NCBI GenBank assembly: GCA_010094045.1
Contig: ML986614.1
Span: 271,336-335,335, forward strand
Direction of reading: 5' to 3'
From: Lojkania enalia
Taxonomy: Eukaryota; Ascomycota; Dothideomycetes; Pleosporales
Length of the DNA: 64,000 nucleotides
Position numbers and translations under genes: made by a program. Position 1 is the first letter of the stretch. Every line of letters starts with the position of its first letter. Shown one piece after another: positions 43,504 through 55,616 of this stretch. The notes under the pieces were generated by a model, which was given only the letters and a program-made list of their open reading frames with translations, ran no database searches and was not told the DNA's origin.

Positions 43504-45141
43504 GTTGCCGTGGGAAAGGCACTAAAGGGATGGATATTCGTAGGCTCGCACGGGCTAACTATGTAGCGCTAGTGATACATATTCATGAACCGTTACTACT
43601 TGCTGTATTCAATTCCACGAGCACTCTGTAGGAATGCTAGCACGCAACATTACCCAGGGTCGTAGCGGTTGTTTAGTTAGATTAAGATAAGCACTTTAGT
43701 TAGTAAAGAGCTACTGGTTGAAAAGTTTCTAGGCGATCCAAAATCATTGTACTGTTCTGCTAGGACATTCCCCCATCCGGCAGTTCGCCCTACCATAGTC
43801 CTGGGATCGTACTGGACTATGTCCGCCGGTATGTAGCACCTACTGATTAATGCCGCAGAGTGTCTCAAGCTGCTCGGGCCAAGAAGACATCTGTTCGTAC
43901 TCGCGGCTATGACCCGGTGGTAATGAGCCGCTTGTGGAACGATGCTTTGAAATGTTGTTCTCGGGGGCAGCTGCCAACTGGCTGGCTTTTTAACGGACTT
44001 GGACAGCATTAAAAATGCAAAGATACAGAAGACTCGCCCCGGCGCTCTATTTCTGGTTGATGTGCTTGGCAGGTGGCCAGTCAGGAAACCCACCACCTCG
44101 GTAGACACGGGGGGGTGTGTACTATGGGCACTCGTGGGTGGAATGACTAACCGTACAGCCTATTTTTGATGCAAACATAGCGGCTCGCGAGTTGGCTTCG
44201 CGATCTTGGTGGTATTATTCACGGCTCGTGGGTAATCCTGCGGCACTCGCCCAGGACAAAGCTTGTCTGACTTTGAGAGGAAGCGGCGGTATAGAGTAGG
44301 GCGTGCGATGCGGTACCGCGTTGGGGGTGCTATTTATATTTCCTGGGGTTCAATATACCGGACGGGGCGCGGCCATGGAGAATTCATCTGCAGACGGCCT
44401 TCTGGATGGTCGAGGCGGGCTCGTGACTCGACTCTGTCTGCCGCGCATCTCCATAGCCGGGAGAAGAATCAGACGACGCGGTCGGAGATTTCCCAGGAAG
44501 AGGTCGGGATGTATATTGCGGTTAAGCAGATGGCAGGTGTCGCGAACAATAACAAGGCTGCCTAATGGAGGCGCGACGCTGGCCTGATGAGTGCCCGGCG
44601 TCATCCCACCCGCCCACACACGCACAGACAGACACAGACACAGACACAGACACAAGTGCCTTTCTTTATTCTTAGCCGCCGACGCTTGATGGACGCTGCA
44701 GCTGGTGTCCGCCGTCACCCTTGTGCTGCGGCTGCGATTCGCTGCGTCGACGGCGACAAGGTTCGCTCCCAAGGACCCAATCTCCAGCCTGTGCGACTTC
44801 TGGTTAGAGTCGCTCGACCCTCGTGCCCGGATCAACACCACTCTGGGGGTCTGGGCATGCCCGCAGCGAATCCAGGCCGCCGTGTTCTCTGCTCTCCAGC
44901 ACAGAAAGCGTTCGTTCCCGTCCGCCCCTCTCCCACCGGCCTCAGCATGGGCCAGGATTTGCGATCGCCCCCGGCCGTTGCCTTTGCTTTTGTGGGCCGT
45001 CGCGTCCCAGAGTGACCAACACCTCTTGTCTGGGCCTGCACGTCTCTCCAGACAATCACCCGCCGTCCGACGCTTGGATTCGTCGTACGAGTCGCTGGAG
45101 CCGCTGGAGGCTTCGGCGTCAAGCCATAACGGGCTCTCACA
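43504..45141. other. Long intergenic / leader region upstream of the proline-rich protein gene
   Basis: No gene is supported in 1.6 kb. From about 44.3 kb the sequence becomes GC-rich and many frames on both strands are open. A 357-codon minus-strand frame at 44350-45423 overlaps the next gene and is a base-composition effect. A CAGACA-type microsatellite at about 44624-44656 probably lies in the leader of the next gene. Confidence 0.45.
44624..44656. repeat. CAGACA/ACAGAC microsatellite
   Basis: A short simple repeat of ACACAG-type units (acacgcacagacagacacagacacagac and onward) lies upstream of a coding region. It is probably untranslated. Confidence 0.7.
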
Positions 45142-48100
45142 ATGTCCTCCGAGCACGACTATACCACACCGCGCTCTCCTCTCCCTCCTCGTCCTCCTCC
45201 GCCGCCGCCGCCGCCTCCTCCCCAGGTGACCTCCCCTCGTCTGCCCGCGGCAGGACAGTCCGGACAGACGTCTCCTCTCCGGCGCATAGTTGTGCAGCCT
45301 CCAATCATCACAACAGCCCTCGCGCCGCCGCAGCAAGGGACCTTCCTGCACTCGCAGACTCCCATCTCCGCAACTTCTCTGAGCGTGCCCTTTTCGCCGT
45401 TTGCGCCGTCGCCCTCGACCCATGCCGCTTCACCAGTATCCTCTCCGCTGGCAATGAGGACATCTTCCTCTATACCATACAATCCGCAGCAATGGGGTCG
45501 CAATGGGCCCGTTGGAGGCGGATATGTGCCCTACTCAAGCACGCCAACACCTACCGCGGCCGCCCAACCCCGTGAAATAACGGGCATGGAAGGTAATTGA
45601 CATTCTCCGTTAAGTACAGTCTTTTCTGTCTCTTCGTCTCCTATGCTGGCTCCTGCTTGCATGTCAAACGAGTGGACGACGCTCCATTGCGTTCGGATGA
45701 GCATTTGCATAGTGTGTAAACGTGATGTGAAGTGATACTGAGTTTTCCTGCCAGCGTCGATGCCTTCGCCTCCCCCTCCATACTCTCCAGCTCAAAATCA
45801 GAATATATCACAGGCTGTTACCTCGTCCCCTCATATCTCCAGCAGTGGCTTCACATCCCACCAGAATCCTCCGAATAGCGCACACCCCTCCGAATATGTA
45901 CCTTCTGCGCCGTCAAGACCCGTCTCTGGGTTTGATTATAGCCGGCCTTCCTCGGTCATGATACCCTCGAGCGCAACTAGCATCACATCAAATCCTCAGT
46001 TTCCGCCTCCCCCTCCTAGGAATGTAAGCGAGCGATCTGCTTCGCGTGACAAATCCAAGTTCAGTTTGTCGGCCTTTCGCAACAGGAATTCAGATCATAG
46101 CCCCGCGCCAAGTGCAATTGAGTCGTTGCGAATCAATACTTCGGATGCTATTTCACGGGCGCCCGCATCTCCTGGGCCGCGGGCTTCGCAGACGTAGGTC
46201 AATTTCACTCTTATTACTGAGTCGTGCTAAACTTTGTTGTAGATTTATGTCTAGTGCGTTTCCAGATCATCGATTTAGCCCCGAGTCTCCCATCCGAGCC
46301 CCTGCCTCCCGACGAGCAGTTTCTGCCGGCGCGCTTGGCCTTGCGGGAGAGGCTAGGACGCCAATCGAGAACTCGCCAACGCCTCCGCAAGCAGGCTGGG
46401 GGCCTGGCATGCCTCTGCCCCCTCCTCCACCAGGACCGCCACCCAGTAGCTCGAGGTCTCAGAGCTTAGGTCGTGGGGCTGATTCTTTCAGTACCCGACA
46501 GTCCGCGATGCTCCCAGCTCCTCCTACACGTCGCCCCGGCCAGAGTACCCTGACTCCAATTCCTCCGACACCGGTTGGCTGGTCTGAGGAGCAATTACGC
46601 AGCAGGTCCAAGTCTCCTGCAGCGCGTGGGCTATACATAGATACAAGTCCAGAAGCCATTAATTCGCGGGCGGCACCGGCTCAGAACGCCGAGAGTGAAA
46701 CCGTTTCGATTTCCTCTGGACCTACAGCGTCAACATCAAGTAGTACGCTCTATCGCAATCCAACCCAAAGGGACACGAGTGCTACTCGAGGTATTCGGGA
46801 ACGTAGAAGCGAAAGTCGTGCTGCTCGCGAACGTTCTGAGCCCAGCAACAACCCATGGGCACAAGATTTGGAAACTGCGGCGGCGAAGCCTGCCAATCTT
46901 GTATTGTCGGGTACGTCTGAAGGATCATTAAGCCGCCGCGGTGCTACCAAAGGCACACCTCGAAGCGCTGGAGGCGTTCGGTCGCCTAGAAGTTCTAATA
47001 TTCTACAAGATTCCGGTTCCAGCAGCTCTACTCCTCGGATTGATTCTTCGAAAAAACTTACTTCTGGCGCCCCAGTACCGACGCCCCCTTTTTCGCCAGG
47101 TACGGAAGAATTTAATCTTCGTCATGTCCGAAAAGCTCTAGTGTCATTTCCCTCCAAAGCCCTTCCTACTCCTCCTCTACATTACTATGGCGACAAGCAT
47201 GCTTTAGGCCTGACAAATCAACCAGAAAATGCAGTCCGATCCGCATCGCAACGTTCAAATGCTTCAGACTCGAGACCACAAGACTCTTCGTCCAGCACAC
47301 CGAGGCCGGCTGAACGTAACGTGTTTGCCCAGACGGCCATTGAGCGTCATCGCCGTTTTGTCGAGAAGGAAATAGCCGCCGAATCCGACCAGGCTAGGTT
47401 AGAGCTTTTCGCAGAATTTATAGTTGCTGAATCAAGACTACGACGAGATCGCTATTCTGCTGCTTTTGATGCCATGGCCAGCGATATTCTGGACCTTACG
47501 CGAGACTTATGGCGATCATACAACGGCACGGGAAAAAGATCAGTTACACCAAGCACCCAAAGTGCTTCAGTACCAACTGGCAGAAGATCCCAGGCATCCA
47601 CCTCCGGAGATTCCCCCGACACACGTTTTTCAAACTCTATCCCTACAACAGCAGCCAGTCCAGCTTCTTCAGTAGCTAATTTCACCCCTCACACGGAACC
47701 GAATTCCCCATCTAGTGCTACAAGCCAACGACATCGTGATCAATCCTGGAACAATAATTACCAGCCTTGTCTTTCACCGATTCCTAGCATGGCTATGAGT
47801 ACAGTTCCAGACGAAGAAGATTCACGCGGTCGATCCGCGAGCCGCTGGTGGGAGGCAAGTAATGATGGAGCATCCTCTGGCATCGGCAGCAGGAGGCTAG
47901 AGAGAAGCAAGCGTGAATCCAAGTATATGGGATTGGTAAAAGAAGCACGAGAAAGTCTTCAGTGGGAGAATCAACCGTCACCAGCTTATCACGCAGGATC
48001 CAGCATGCAACAAGCCTATGGACCCAATGAATACCCTCCTGAAAAGACCGGATTCCATGAAGAATCAGAAGTGTCCTCAGCCAAGTCATATCAACTCCGC

Positions 48101-49411
48101 CCAAGCTCAAACCCAGCGACTCCGGATCCACATAAACTAGACGTCTCAAGGCTCGTGACTCTTCCCCCCCCCTATCCAAGACACCACCCTGCAGTCAATA
48201 ACAATCATCCTGATCTTGCATCTATTCGAAGTAATCTAAGAACCCTGTCTGATTTAGAGGAGATCAAGACGACAAAGGAGCGTTTCAAAGCTACCATGGA
48301 GACTCGAAAGGAACAGGAGCGAACATCTTTGGCAGACCGGAAAGCGCAGCTTCGATATAATATCCAAGAAAACATTAGGAACAGTGTTATGAGCTTTGCC
48401 GACGCTGCGAAAGCCGAAGCAGACTTTGAGGCTCGCGAAGAAAGGCGAGCCCAAGAATCTGTCCAGAACATTTTCGATACTTTTCAGACTGATGTAGCAA
48501 ATCCGGTGCATGCACTACTCTGTGAACGTATCACTAAGGTGTCTGCATCGATAGAGCATTTGAAAGGACGTTTATCGCACGACGCGCAGGAACTCAACCC
48601 CAACCAAACACAAGAAGAGGGCGACGAACAACCCGAATTACTAGAGATGCTTACCTTGCTCAAATGGCTCTTCGAAGCCCGTGAATTCCTACACAAAGAA
48701 ATGTTTGTGCTGGAAGACGAGCGAAATGATCTCTACAAGGATATCATAATCCTTCCCTACATTCAGACGAGAAATGAACAAAAAGTCAAAGAAGCAACAG
48801 CATTCTTCAACCGCGATGCGCAAGATCGGAAGGTGGTTTTTGAAAAGGAGATCTTGAAGAGATACGAGGACTTCATGAACGTCATCGAAGAAAATGTTAC
48901 TCGGGGAGTGGAAGCACAGTTGTCCGCCTTCTGGGACATTGCGCCGGGACTTTTGGACATTGTACAGAAAGTACCGCAGCGACTAAACGGATTCGAGATC
49001 CTCATCCCACCCCAAGAATATGAAGAGAACCCGTCGTACCACGGCTTCCCCATGCAGTATCTGTACTCGCTTCTAGCACATGCTAGACGGTCAGCCTATC
49101 AATTCATCGAGTCGCAAATCAACCTGCTCTGCCTTCTACATGAGGTAAAGACCGGGGTTATGACAGCTGGCTCCCGCCTCCTTGAGACGCAACGGATCCA
49201 TGAAGGCGAGGAACTGTCGAGCGTTGACACTGAGATGCGGGCGATCCGCGAAGACGAAGAGCGGAGATTAACAGATGACCTCAAGGACAAAGTGGGACTC
49301 GTGGAAAGTCAGTGGGGTGAAGCTCTGGGCCAAGGCCTGGAAGAATGCAAGACTCGGGTTGAGGAGTTCCTTGTGCAGCAAGGAGGCTGGGATGACAGCT
49401 TGAAGGAGTAG
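45142..49411 (+). CDS. Large proline/serine-rich protein with C-terminal coiled coil, function unknown
   Basis: Exons 45142-45592, 45755-46193 and 46243-49411; introns 162 nt (phase 1) and 49 nt (phase 2); 1352 aa. The first 750 or so residues are disordered and rich in Pro, Ser, Thr and Arg, with poly-Pro stretches (for example PLPPRPPPPPPPPPP and PGMPLPPPPPGPPP) that could bind SH3, WW or profilin. A helical block at about 440-490 (AIERHRRFVEKEIAAESDQA) follows. The last 400 residues are mostly helical coiled coil, DLEEIKTTKERFKATMETRKEQ onward, ending QGGWDDSLKE. I recognise this layout as a conserved uncharacterised ascomycete protein, with no named domain. A cytoskeletal or polarity scaffold is a reasonable guess. 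The start MSSEHDYTTPRSPLPPR follows a long leader. Confidence 0.8.
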
Positions 49412-50371
49412 AGTGGGTTGGATTTGGATTTGGATTGCATACTTTGGCCACTTAGCATAGATACCCATTCTTAATCTTCTTGTACGCATGTTCTTATGAC
49501 TCCAAGATATGGCTGGGTGGCTAGATAGACGAATGACAGGAGTGCCTTCGCTGGCACGATTGCTATGAGGACAAAGAAATCATTGCAATGCATAAGTTTG
49601 ATGGCTCGTTGGCTTATCACAATGTAAATAAGAGCTTTCGAGCTGTGAAGGTGCGGACCGCGTGGGCGCAACTTTTGAGGGCGACAGGCTGCGACTGCTC
49701 GTGGAGAAACGGCATGCCTTCTGTGGGCCGCATTGCCATCGTTTTCCATCACGGCTTCCAGGCGTAATCACTTGCGCTTTATTGTTGTTGTCTTCGCCAT
49801 TCCATCGCCAACTGCCTTTGTGTAACATGTAGAAAGTCCTTTCATTCACCCCCCCGTGATAGTGCTGTCCCTAAGCGAGCCAGGCCGCCTTAGCTACAAG
49901 TGGCACTTGCACAGGCTCTTAAATCTCGTGGCCTCCCCTCCCAGCACAACACCACCCAATTCACCCGCCTCACAACTCCAACAGCAAATCCCGAGATCTC
50001 CGGCCCTCGGAGTCTCTCCCCCATAACCACCTAAAACACATAAAAAAAAAATAGAAAACAGCAAAACCCGTCCGACGACCTCTTGACATCTCGCTCGTCA
50101 CGAACTCCAGTCGCTTGCCTCAGACACGGTTCACGTCCTCCAATTTCCCCCCCTCGGTGTGTGCGAGAGAAGCAGCGCGACATCTGCCTGTCCCTTCTTT
50201 CGGCCCCTTAAGCAACCGTTCTACTCGACTGTATCTCATCGTCGCAGCTTGTTACGTTGTTAGAAGGTGAGCTAGGGCTTTTTTTTTCCCCAAGCGAGCG
50301 CCCGCCCTGACCCTGCTTCTTCCCACAAAATTTTGTTCCGCCGACTCACCCTCCGCAACCAGATCATCAAG
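49412..50371. other. PAB1 promoter and long pyrimidine-rich leader
   Basis: This segment lies between two plus-strand genes. The last 450 bp are C/T-rich, as in highly expressed fungal genes. They contain an A-rich tract (listed separately) and a possible leader intron (GTGAGC donor at 50267, CTGAC-like branch near 50310, acceptor at 50361-50362). Confidence 0.45.
50033..50067 (+). promoter_or_regulatory. A-rich tract upstream of PAB1
   Basis: A 35-nt segment is over 80 percent A and includes a run of ten A (50042-50051), in otherwise C/T-rich sequence about 300 nt before the PAB1 ATG. In animals and some other eukaryotes, poly(A)-binding protein binds A-rich 5' leader sequence to limit its own translation. 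Whether this tract is transcribed is not known. Confidence 0.35.
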
Positions 50372-52677
50372 ATGTCTTCCGAAGTCGCAAACTCAACCTC
50401 TCCTGTCCAGGATGGCGCTCCTGAAGCTGGCACCAATGGCACCACTCTGAACACCAATGTCGGCGCCCCTCAAGGCGGCGACATGGCGACTCCCACCTCC
50501 GCCGCCCCTAGCGCCCATCACAACTCCGCTTCTCTGTACGTTGGTGAGCTCGAGCCTTCAGTCACCGAGGCTATGCTCTTTGACCTCTTCTCGTCCATCG
50601 GCCAGGTCGCCTCCATCCGTGTCTGCCGCGACGCCGTCACCCGCCGCTCGCTCGGATACGCCTACGTCAACTACAACAGCTCCGAGGACGGCGAGAAGGC
50701 TCTCGAGGAGCTCAACTACACTGTCATTAATGGAAAGCCATGCCGCATTATGTGGTCTCAGCGTGACCCTGCTCTGCGCAAGACTGGTCAGGGCAACGTC
50801 TTCATCAAGAATCTAGACATTGCTATTGACAACAAGGCTCTCCACGATACTTTTGCTGCTTTCGGTAACATCCTCAGCTGCAAAGTTGCTCAGGATGACC
50901 AAGGCAACTCGAAGGGATACGGCTTTGTTCACTATGAGACGGCCGAAGCTGCCACTAACGCGATCAAGCACGTTAATGGTATGCTTCTAAACGAGAAGAA
51001 GGTCTTCGTTGGCCATCACATTCCAAAGAAGGATCGTCTGAGCAAGTTTGAGGAGATGAAGGCAAACTACACCAACATCTATGTCAAGAACGTCGACCTC
51101 GATGTTACCGACGATGAATTCCGCGAGCTCTTCGAGAAATATGGTACCATCACTTCAGCTTCTCTCGCACATGACGATCAGGGCAAGAGCCGCGGGTTTG
51201 GCTTCGTTAATTTCAACAAGCATGAGGACGCTGCTGCCGCTGTCGAAGCCCTTCACGACTCTGACTTCCGCGGCCAAAAACTCTATGTTGGTCGCGCTCA
51301 GAAGAAGCATGAGCGTGAGGAAGAACTTCGCAAGCAGTACGAGCAGGCGCGCCTTGAGAAGCAATCAAAGTATCAGGGTGTCAATCTCTACATCAAGAAT
51401 CTAGATGATGAGGTTGATGATGACAAGCTTCGCGAACTATTCGCTCCTTACGGAACGATTACCTCTGCTAAAGTCATGCGCGATGCTATGCCCGCTGATC
51501 GCCCCGAGACTCCCTTAGAGGAGAAGGACGAGAAGGAAGGCGATGATAAAGATGCCTCAAAGGAAAGCTCCGGAGATGAGGACAGGGAAGGTAAGAAAGA
51601 GAAGGACAAGGTTACTATTAAAGGCGAGAAGAAGATTCTGGGCAAGAGCAAGGGCTTTGGCTTCGTTTGCTTCAGCAATCCAGATGAGGCTACCAAAGCT
51701 GTGACTGAGATGAATCAGAGGATGGTTAACAATAAGCCTCTCTACGTTGCCTTGGCCCAGCGCAAGGACGTCCGCAAGAGCCAACTCGAGGCTACTATTC
51801 AAGCCCGCAATCAGCTCCGCATGCAACAACAACAGCAGCAGCAGTTTGGTGGCATGCCTCAGATGTTCCTTGGTCCCGGCCAGCAGCCCATGATGTTCCC
51901 TCCTGGCGGTCGTGGCCAGGTGCCTTTCCCTCAGGCCATCCCTGGCGCCCAAGGTGCACGCGGAGCTGGTTTCCCTAGCGGTATTCCAGGCCAACAAGGG
52001 GGTCGAGGCGGGCCAAACGCTCAACAGCTTCCTCCCATGTATATGCCTCCCGGTATGAATCCTAGTGCATTCCCCAACCCATACATGAACCCGCAGTATC
52101 TGCAGTTGGCCCAGGCGGCTCAACAAGCCGCCCTAGGAGGTCGCGGCGGGCCCGGTTCACGCGGACCTATGGCTCCCATGCCTGGCATGCAGCCCCAGAT
52201 TCCCGGTGTCAGCGGAATGCGAGGTGGCCAGGCCTTCCCTCAAGGCGGTCGCGGGCAACCGGTTCAAGGAGGACGACCCAATCAAGCGGGCGCGTCCTTT
52301 CCACAGGGTCCACGACCCGGCACCCAGAGTGCCGGAGGCCTAGATCTTACTGCCTTGAACGCAGCTCCAACTGGACAGCAAAAGCAAATCTTGGGTGAAG
52401 CTCTGTATCCTAAGATCCATGATATGCAACCCGAACTGGCCGGGAAGATTACCGGGATGCTTCTAGAGATGGACAATGCCGATCTCATCAACCTGTGAGT
52501 AATTTCTAACTTTTGGAGAACGACCATTGCTAAATTCTTCCTAGCACTAATGATGACGCCGCCCTACGTGCCAAGGTTGATGAAGCTATGAGCGTCTACG
52601 ACGAGTACATCAAGAACAAAGAGGGTGAGACTTCAAAAGATGAGACTCCAGGAGAGACCAAAGAAGAAAAGGCTTAA
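50372..52677 (+). CDS. PAB1: Polyadenylate-binding protein Pab1
   Basis: Exons 50372-52494 and 52545-52677; intron 52495-52544 (50 nt, phase 2); 751 aa. Four RRMs follow in order: [16 protein letters not shown] (about 54), [32 protein letters not shown], and [16 protein letters not shown], with RNP1 motifs GYAYVNY, GYGFVHY, GFGFVNF and GFGFVCF. RRM4 is split by an acidic Lys/Glu-rich insertion of about 45 residues before its RNP1, a feature of filamentous ascomycetes. A Gln/Gly/Pro-rich linker leads to the C-terminal MLLE domain ([26 protein letters not shown]), which the intron interrupts. Pab1 coats poly(A) tails, binds eIF4G and controls deadenylation. Codon use is biased as in highly expressed genes. 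The start [10 protein letters not shown] is the first ATG after the leader. Confidence 0.97.
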
Positions 52678-53497
52678 ATTTGTGAAGGCGAATAGTTCCC
52701 TGATGTTCAAACTCGACGGATCAGCATGATCGATGGTTCTTTCAACGGCGAATGGCGTACAGTTAACGGCTTCTTTTCGGCGGACGGCTCACGACTAATT
52801 GCACCCAAAAGTTATGTTCTGTCTGCAATCTTCCCTTTCAAGCCTATCGTGTTTCAGTATCTTGGTTTTGGGCTACCATGTCGACAATTCTTACAACGGG
52901 GCAACAAAGAACGATCTGGCTAATGGCTAGCTCCGCTTCTGCAACAGCCTGCCCCTTAACTGGGCACGGGCAATTCCACTGTCCTTCTCTGTTTTGTGTA
53001 CTATAGACGGTCAGGTCTGCAATGACCATTCTATGGCTTCTTGAGTTCGGTGGAGAATTGGCGATATGATACCTACAGTGGCCGATCATAGGCCTAGTTA
53101 TGCGTTCATGGACGATATTTGGGTTTTGGCGTGGCAGGAGAATAATGGTGATACAGTGTGCTATGGTGGACTCGAGTCCCGTGGATAGTCTTTTCGTGTG
53201 AGGGTTATGATAGTGTATGTTGGTAGCATTAGCACAATCATATGCTTAGTAATCTTCAGTTTGCATTTGTTGTCTCTGCCCTGTTCCTAGTCTTAAAAGC
53301 GCTAGTTACGACTGTACACGAGCTGTGGCGCTGCATAACCAGCCACAACGCGTAGCTGGTCATGATGACGTCAATGTGCATCCATGTTCACCCAGTCCAA
53401 GGTTGCGCGTGCTGGTACTGTACCACGCGCAAAGAATACTTGAGGTTCCCGCTTCCTATCCTTGTTGTTCTTCACTACAATTCCAACGCCCTCGTAT
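52678..53497. other. Intergenic region between PAB1 and the uniporter gene
   Basis: The PAB1 3' flank and the promoter of the next gene. Short frames on both strands have no features. Confidence 0.5.
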
Positions 53498-55209
53498 ATG
53501 ATGAAACCACGGATACCTACCGTCACTCCTCTCTCGCAATTGACATCATGTCAGCGAGCAATTAGAAGTTCTATCCTCTCCAAACCGACCCCTACACCTA
53601 GGCTTACAATTCCAATTGAAATACTCCCTTTACAGTATAGAGGCTTTGCAAACACACGCTCCGTTCAGATCATCAACGCCAAACAGGACGATAAAGGTAG
53701 TTACGAAAATTCAAACGTTAGACCGGCCGTGGAGCTTAATCACAATGTCACAAGAGAAGAGCTCAGTGACTATGAGAAGAAGCTGCAAGAGGAAAGGGGT
53801 AAACCGATCCGAACGCCATGGCACAGAGAAGGCAGCGATGTGCCGCCGGTGGCACGCCGAAGGAGCGCTGGGGCTATGACAAAGGGTAAGCACCACCTCA
53901 TCCTTGCCCGGAGAGGGCCGTTTTCAAGCTCCTGCACAGGCAGCCTGCTTACCAATCTAATAGGAAAGCTTCTTACCACCCCTTCCCGCATGCTGAAGCT
54001 CATCCTACCCCTGACAACCAAAGATACTAATACAGATCGTAAAGATGTGGAACCCCTAGCACTCCTCGTCCACCCGCAGCAGCCTCTCTCGTATCTCGAA
54101 CGCTTGATTCAGGCAGAGCTCCCCACCATCTCCAAGGATGGCCGTGAACGCATCCCGAATGTATACTTCCGGGCAGAAGATTCAATGCAAGATGAGTTTG
54201 AGCCATCCGAGCCCGAGAAAACACCAGTGACTGCAGGTTCTGAAGCCTTACAAGACCAGAGGGGTGAGGAAGATTTTGAAAAAGTTGATGATATTCGGGT
54301 CGATGGTAAGGTTCAAAGGACTGGGAAGCTGTTAGGACCACAGAACAGGAAAACGCCGGATGAAGCTGCGGCCCTTAGAGGTGGCCATGGTAAAGGAGGG
54401 GTGGAATCATACAGTGGGCTAGGCCATGAAGCACCTGCCGACAAAGATGGTGAGCGCAAGTTTGTTCGCTGGTCCAACTCTACCGAGATTGGTGATTTTA
54501 TTCGTGATGCAGCGCGTGGGCAGGAATTCGCAGTAGAAATTGAAGGGGCACCGCATGATATAAGGGTCGGAGTACCAAGTTTCAATGACCGGACATATTA
54601 TCTGCGAATGCGGTTGCGCAAAACGGCCAACAGGATTAGTTCCATGGCAGCTATCAAGGCTGAATGCGATCAACTAGCGCATAAGGGAGCGCAAAGAGTT
54701 GCTATGGGTGGATTTGGCGTGTTGGTAGGATGGTGGTACCTTGTCTATCGATTGACGTTTGAGACGGATCTAGGATGGGATGTCATGGAACCGGTTACCG
54801 TCAGTCCTCCTGCTAACCTCGAGTGTAAAATTGTTCCGCTAATGCATCTATCTAGTATTTAGTCGGTCTTTCAACTCTGATTGGTGGCTATGTCTGGTTC
54901 TTGTATCATAACCGCGAAGTCAGTTATCGCTCTGCTCTGAACTTTACTATATCGCGCCGCCAGAGCAAATTGTATAAGGACCGCGGATTCGACCTCAGGA
55001 GATGGGAACGACTAATTGAGGAAGGTAATGCGCTGAGGAAGGAAATCCAAGCTGTTGCTCATGAATATGATGTTGAATGGGACGAGCTGCAAGATGAGAA
55101 AGACGAAAAGGTTGCGGAGGCGTTGAAGGAGAGAGGGAAGAAAGAGAAGAAAGACAGCAAGAAAGAAAGTGGTGGAGACGGTGAACCCGAAGAAACTAAT
55201 CCAAAATAA
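53498..55209 (+). CDS. MCU-like: Mitochondrial calcium uniporter pore protein (MCU-like)
   Basis: Exons 53498-53885, 53964-54799 and 54856-55209; introns 78 nt (no stop, multiple of three) and 56 nt (GTCAGT donor); 525 aa. A basic, Ser/Thr-rich N-terminus (MMKPRIPTVTPLSQLTSCQRAIRSS, shown here in part) suits a mitochondrial presequence. A matrix domain contains HPQQPLSYLERLIQAEL. The first membrane helix is VAMGGFGVLVGWWYLVYRLTF. The pore signature WDVMEP is at residues 401-406, equal to the WDxxEP selectivity motif whose Asp and Glu bind Ca2+. The last intron lies just after it and joins to YLVGLSTLIGGYVWFLYHNRE, the second helix. A charged coiled tail follows. The product would be an inner-membrane channel. 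Many fungi lack animal-type MICU/EMRE partners. Confidence 0.92.
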
Positions 55210-55616
55210 ACCTTTTACCCTAGGAGACTGGCCCGGAATTAATCGCATTCATAACCACGAAGAGCCCTCGTGCACAGCATTAGCGAGGAGTTATGCATAT
55301 ATACACGTTGGCATGAAAGGCTCAAAGCGTTAGCTCAATACTCATATCGTTAAGGGAGCATATCAATCTGTTCCTGCTAAAGTGTCGTTACCTTGTGTTG
55401 TGTATAGGGAGGAAAATACCCTCCTATTGATTAGGATGAGATAGGTATTCGGCAAATCCAACTAGGTTTTCTCTCTACCACTTACGTCCTTTAATTCATC
55501 TACCCTAAATAAATACTTGGAAGGAGAAACCAGCAAAGCATCGACGAAATTCCAAAGGATCTCAATGATCATCAACTCCGCCGACTCCGTTTCCTTATGA
55601 CGAATCGCTAACTCCA
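55210..55616. other. Short intergenic region between convergent genes
   Basis: The 3' flanks of the uniporter and pectate lyase genes. Nothing further was seen. Confidence 0.5.

Noticed and set aside
43677..44108. A 143-codon minus-strand frame downstream of FBP1
   Set aside because: It starts at GTG, and no family or splice continuity was found.
44350..45423. A 357-codon minus-strand open frame, very Arg/Gly/Ser-rich
   Set aside because: It overlaps exon 1 of the proline-rich protein on the other strand, has the composition of a GC-rich antisense shadow, and shows no domain.
46046..46242. 5' extension of the long frame of the proline-rich gene as a separate start
   Set aside because: The region is intron plus an out-of-frame overlap with exon 2; the splice at 46193/46243 gives the continuous protein.
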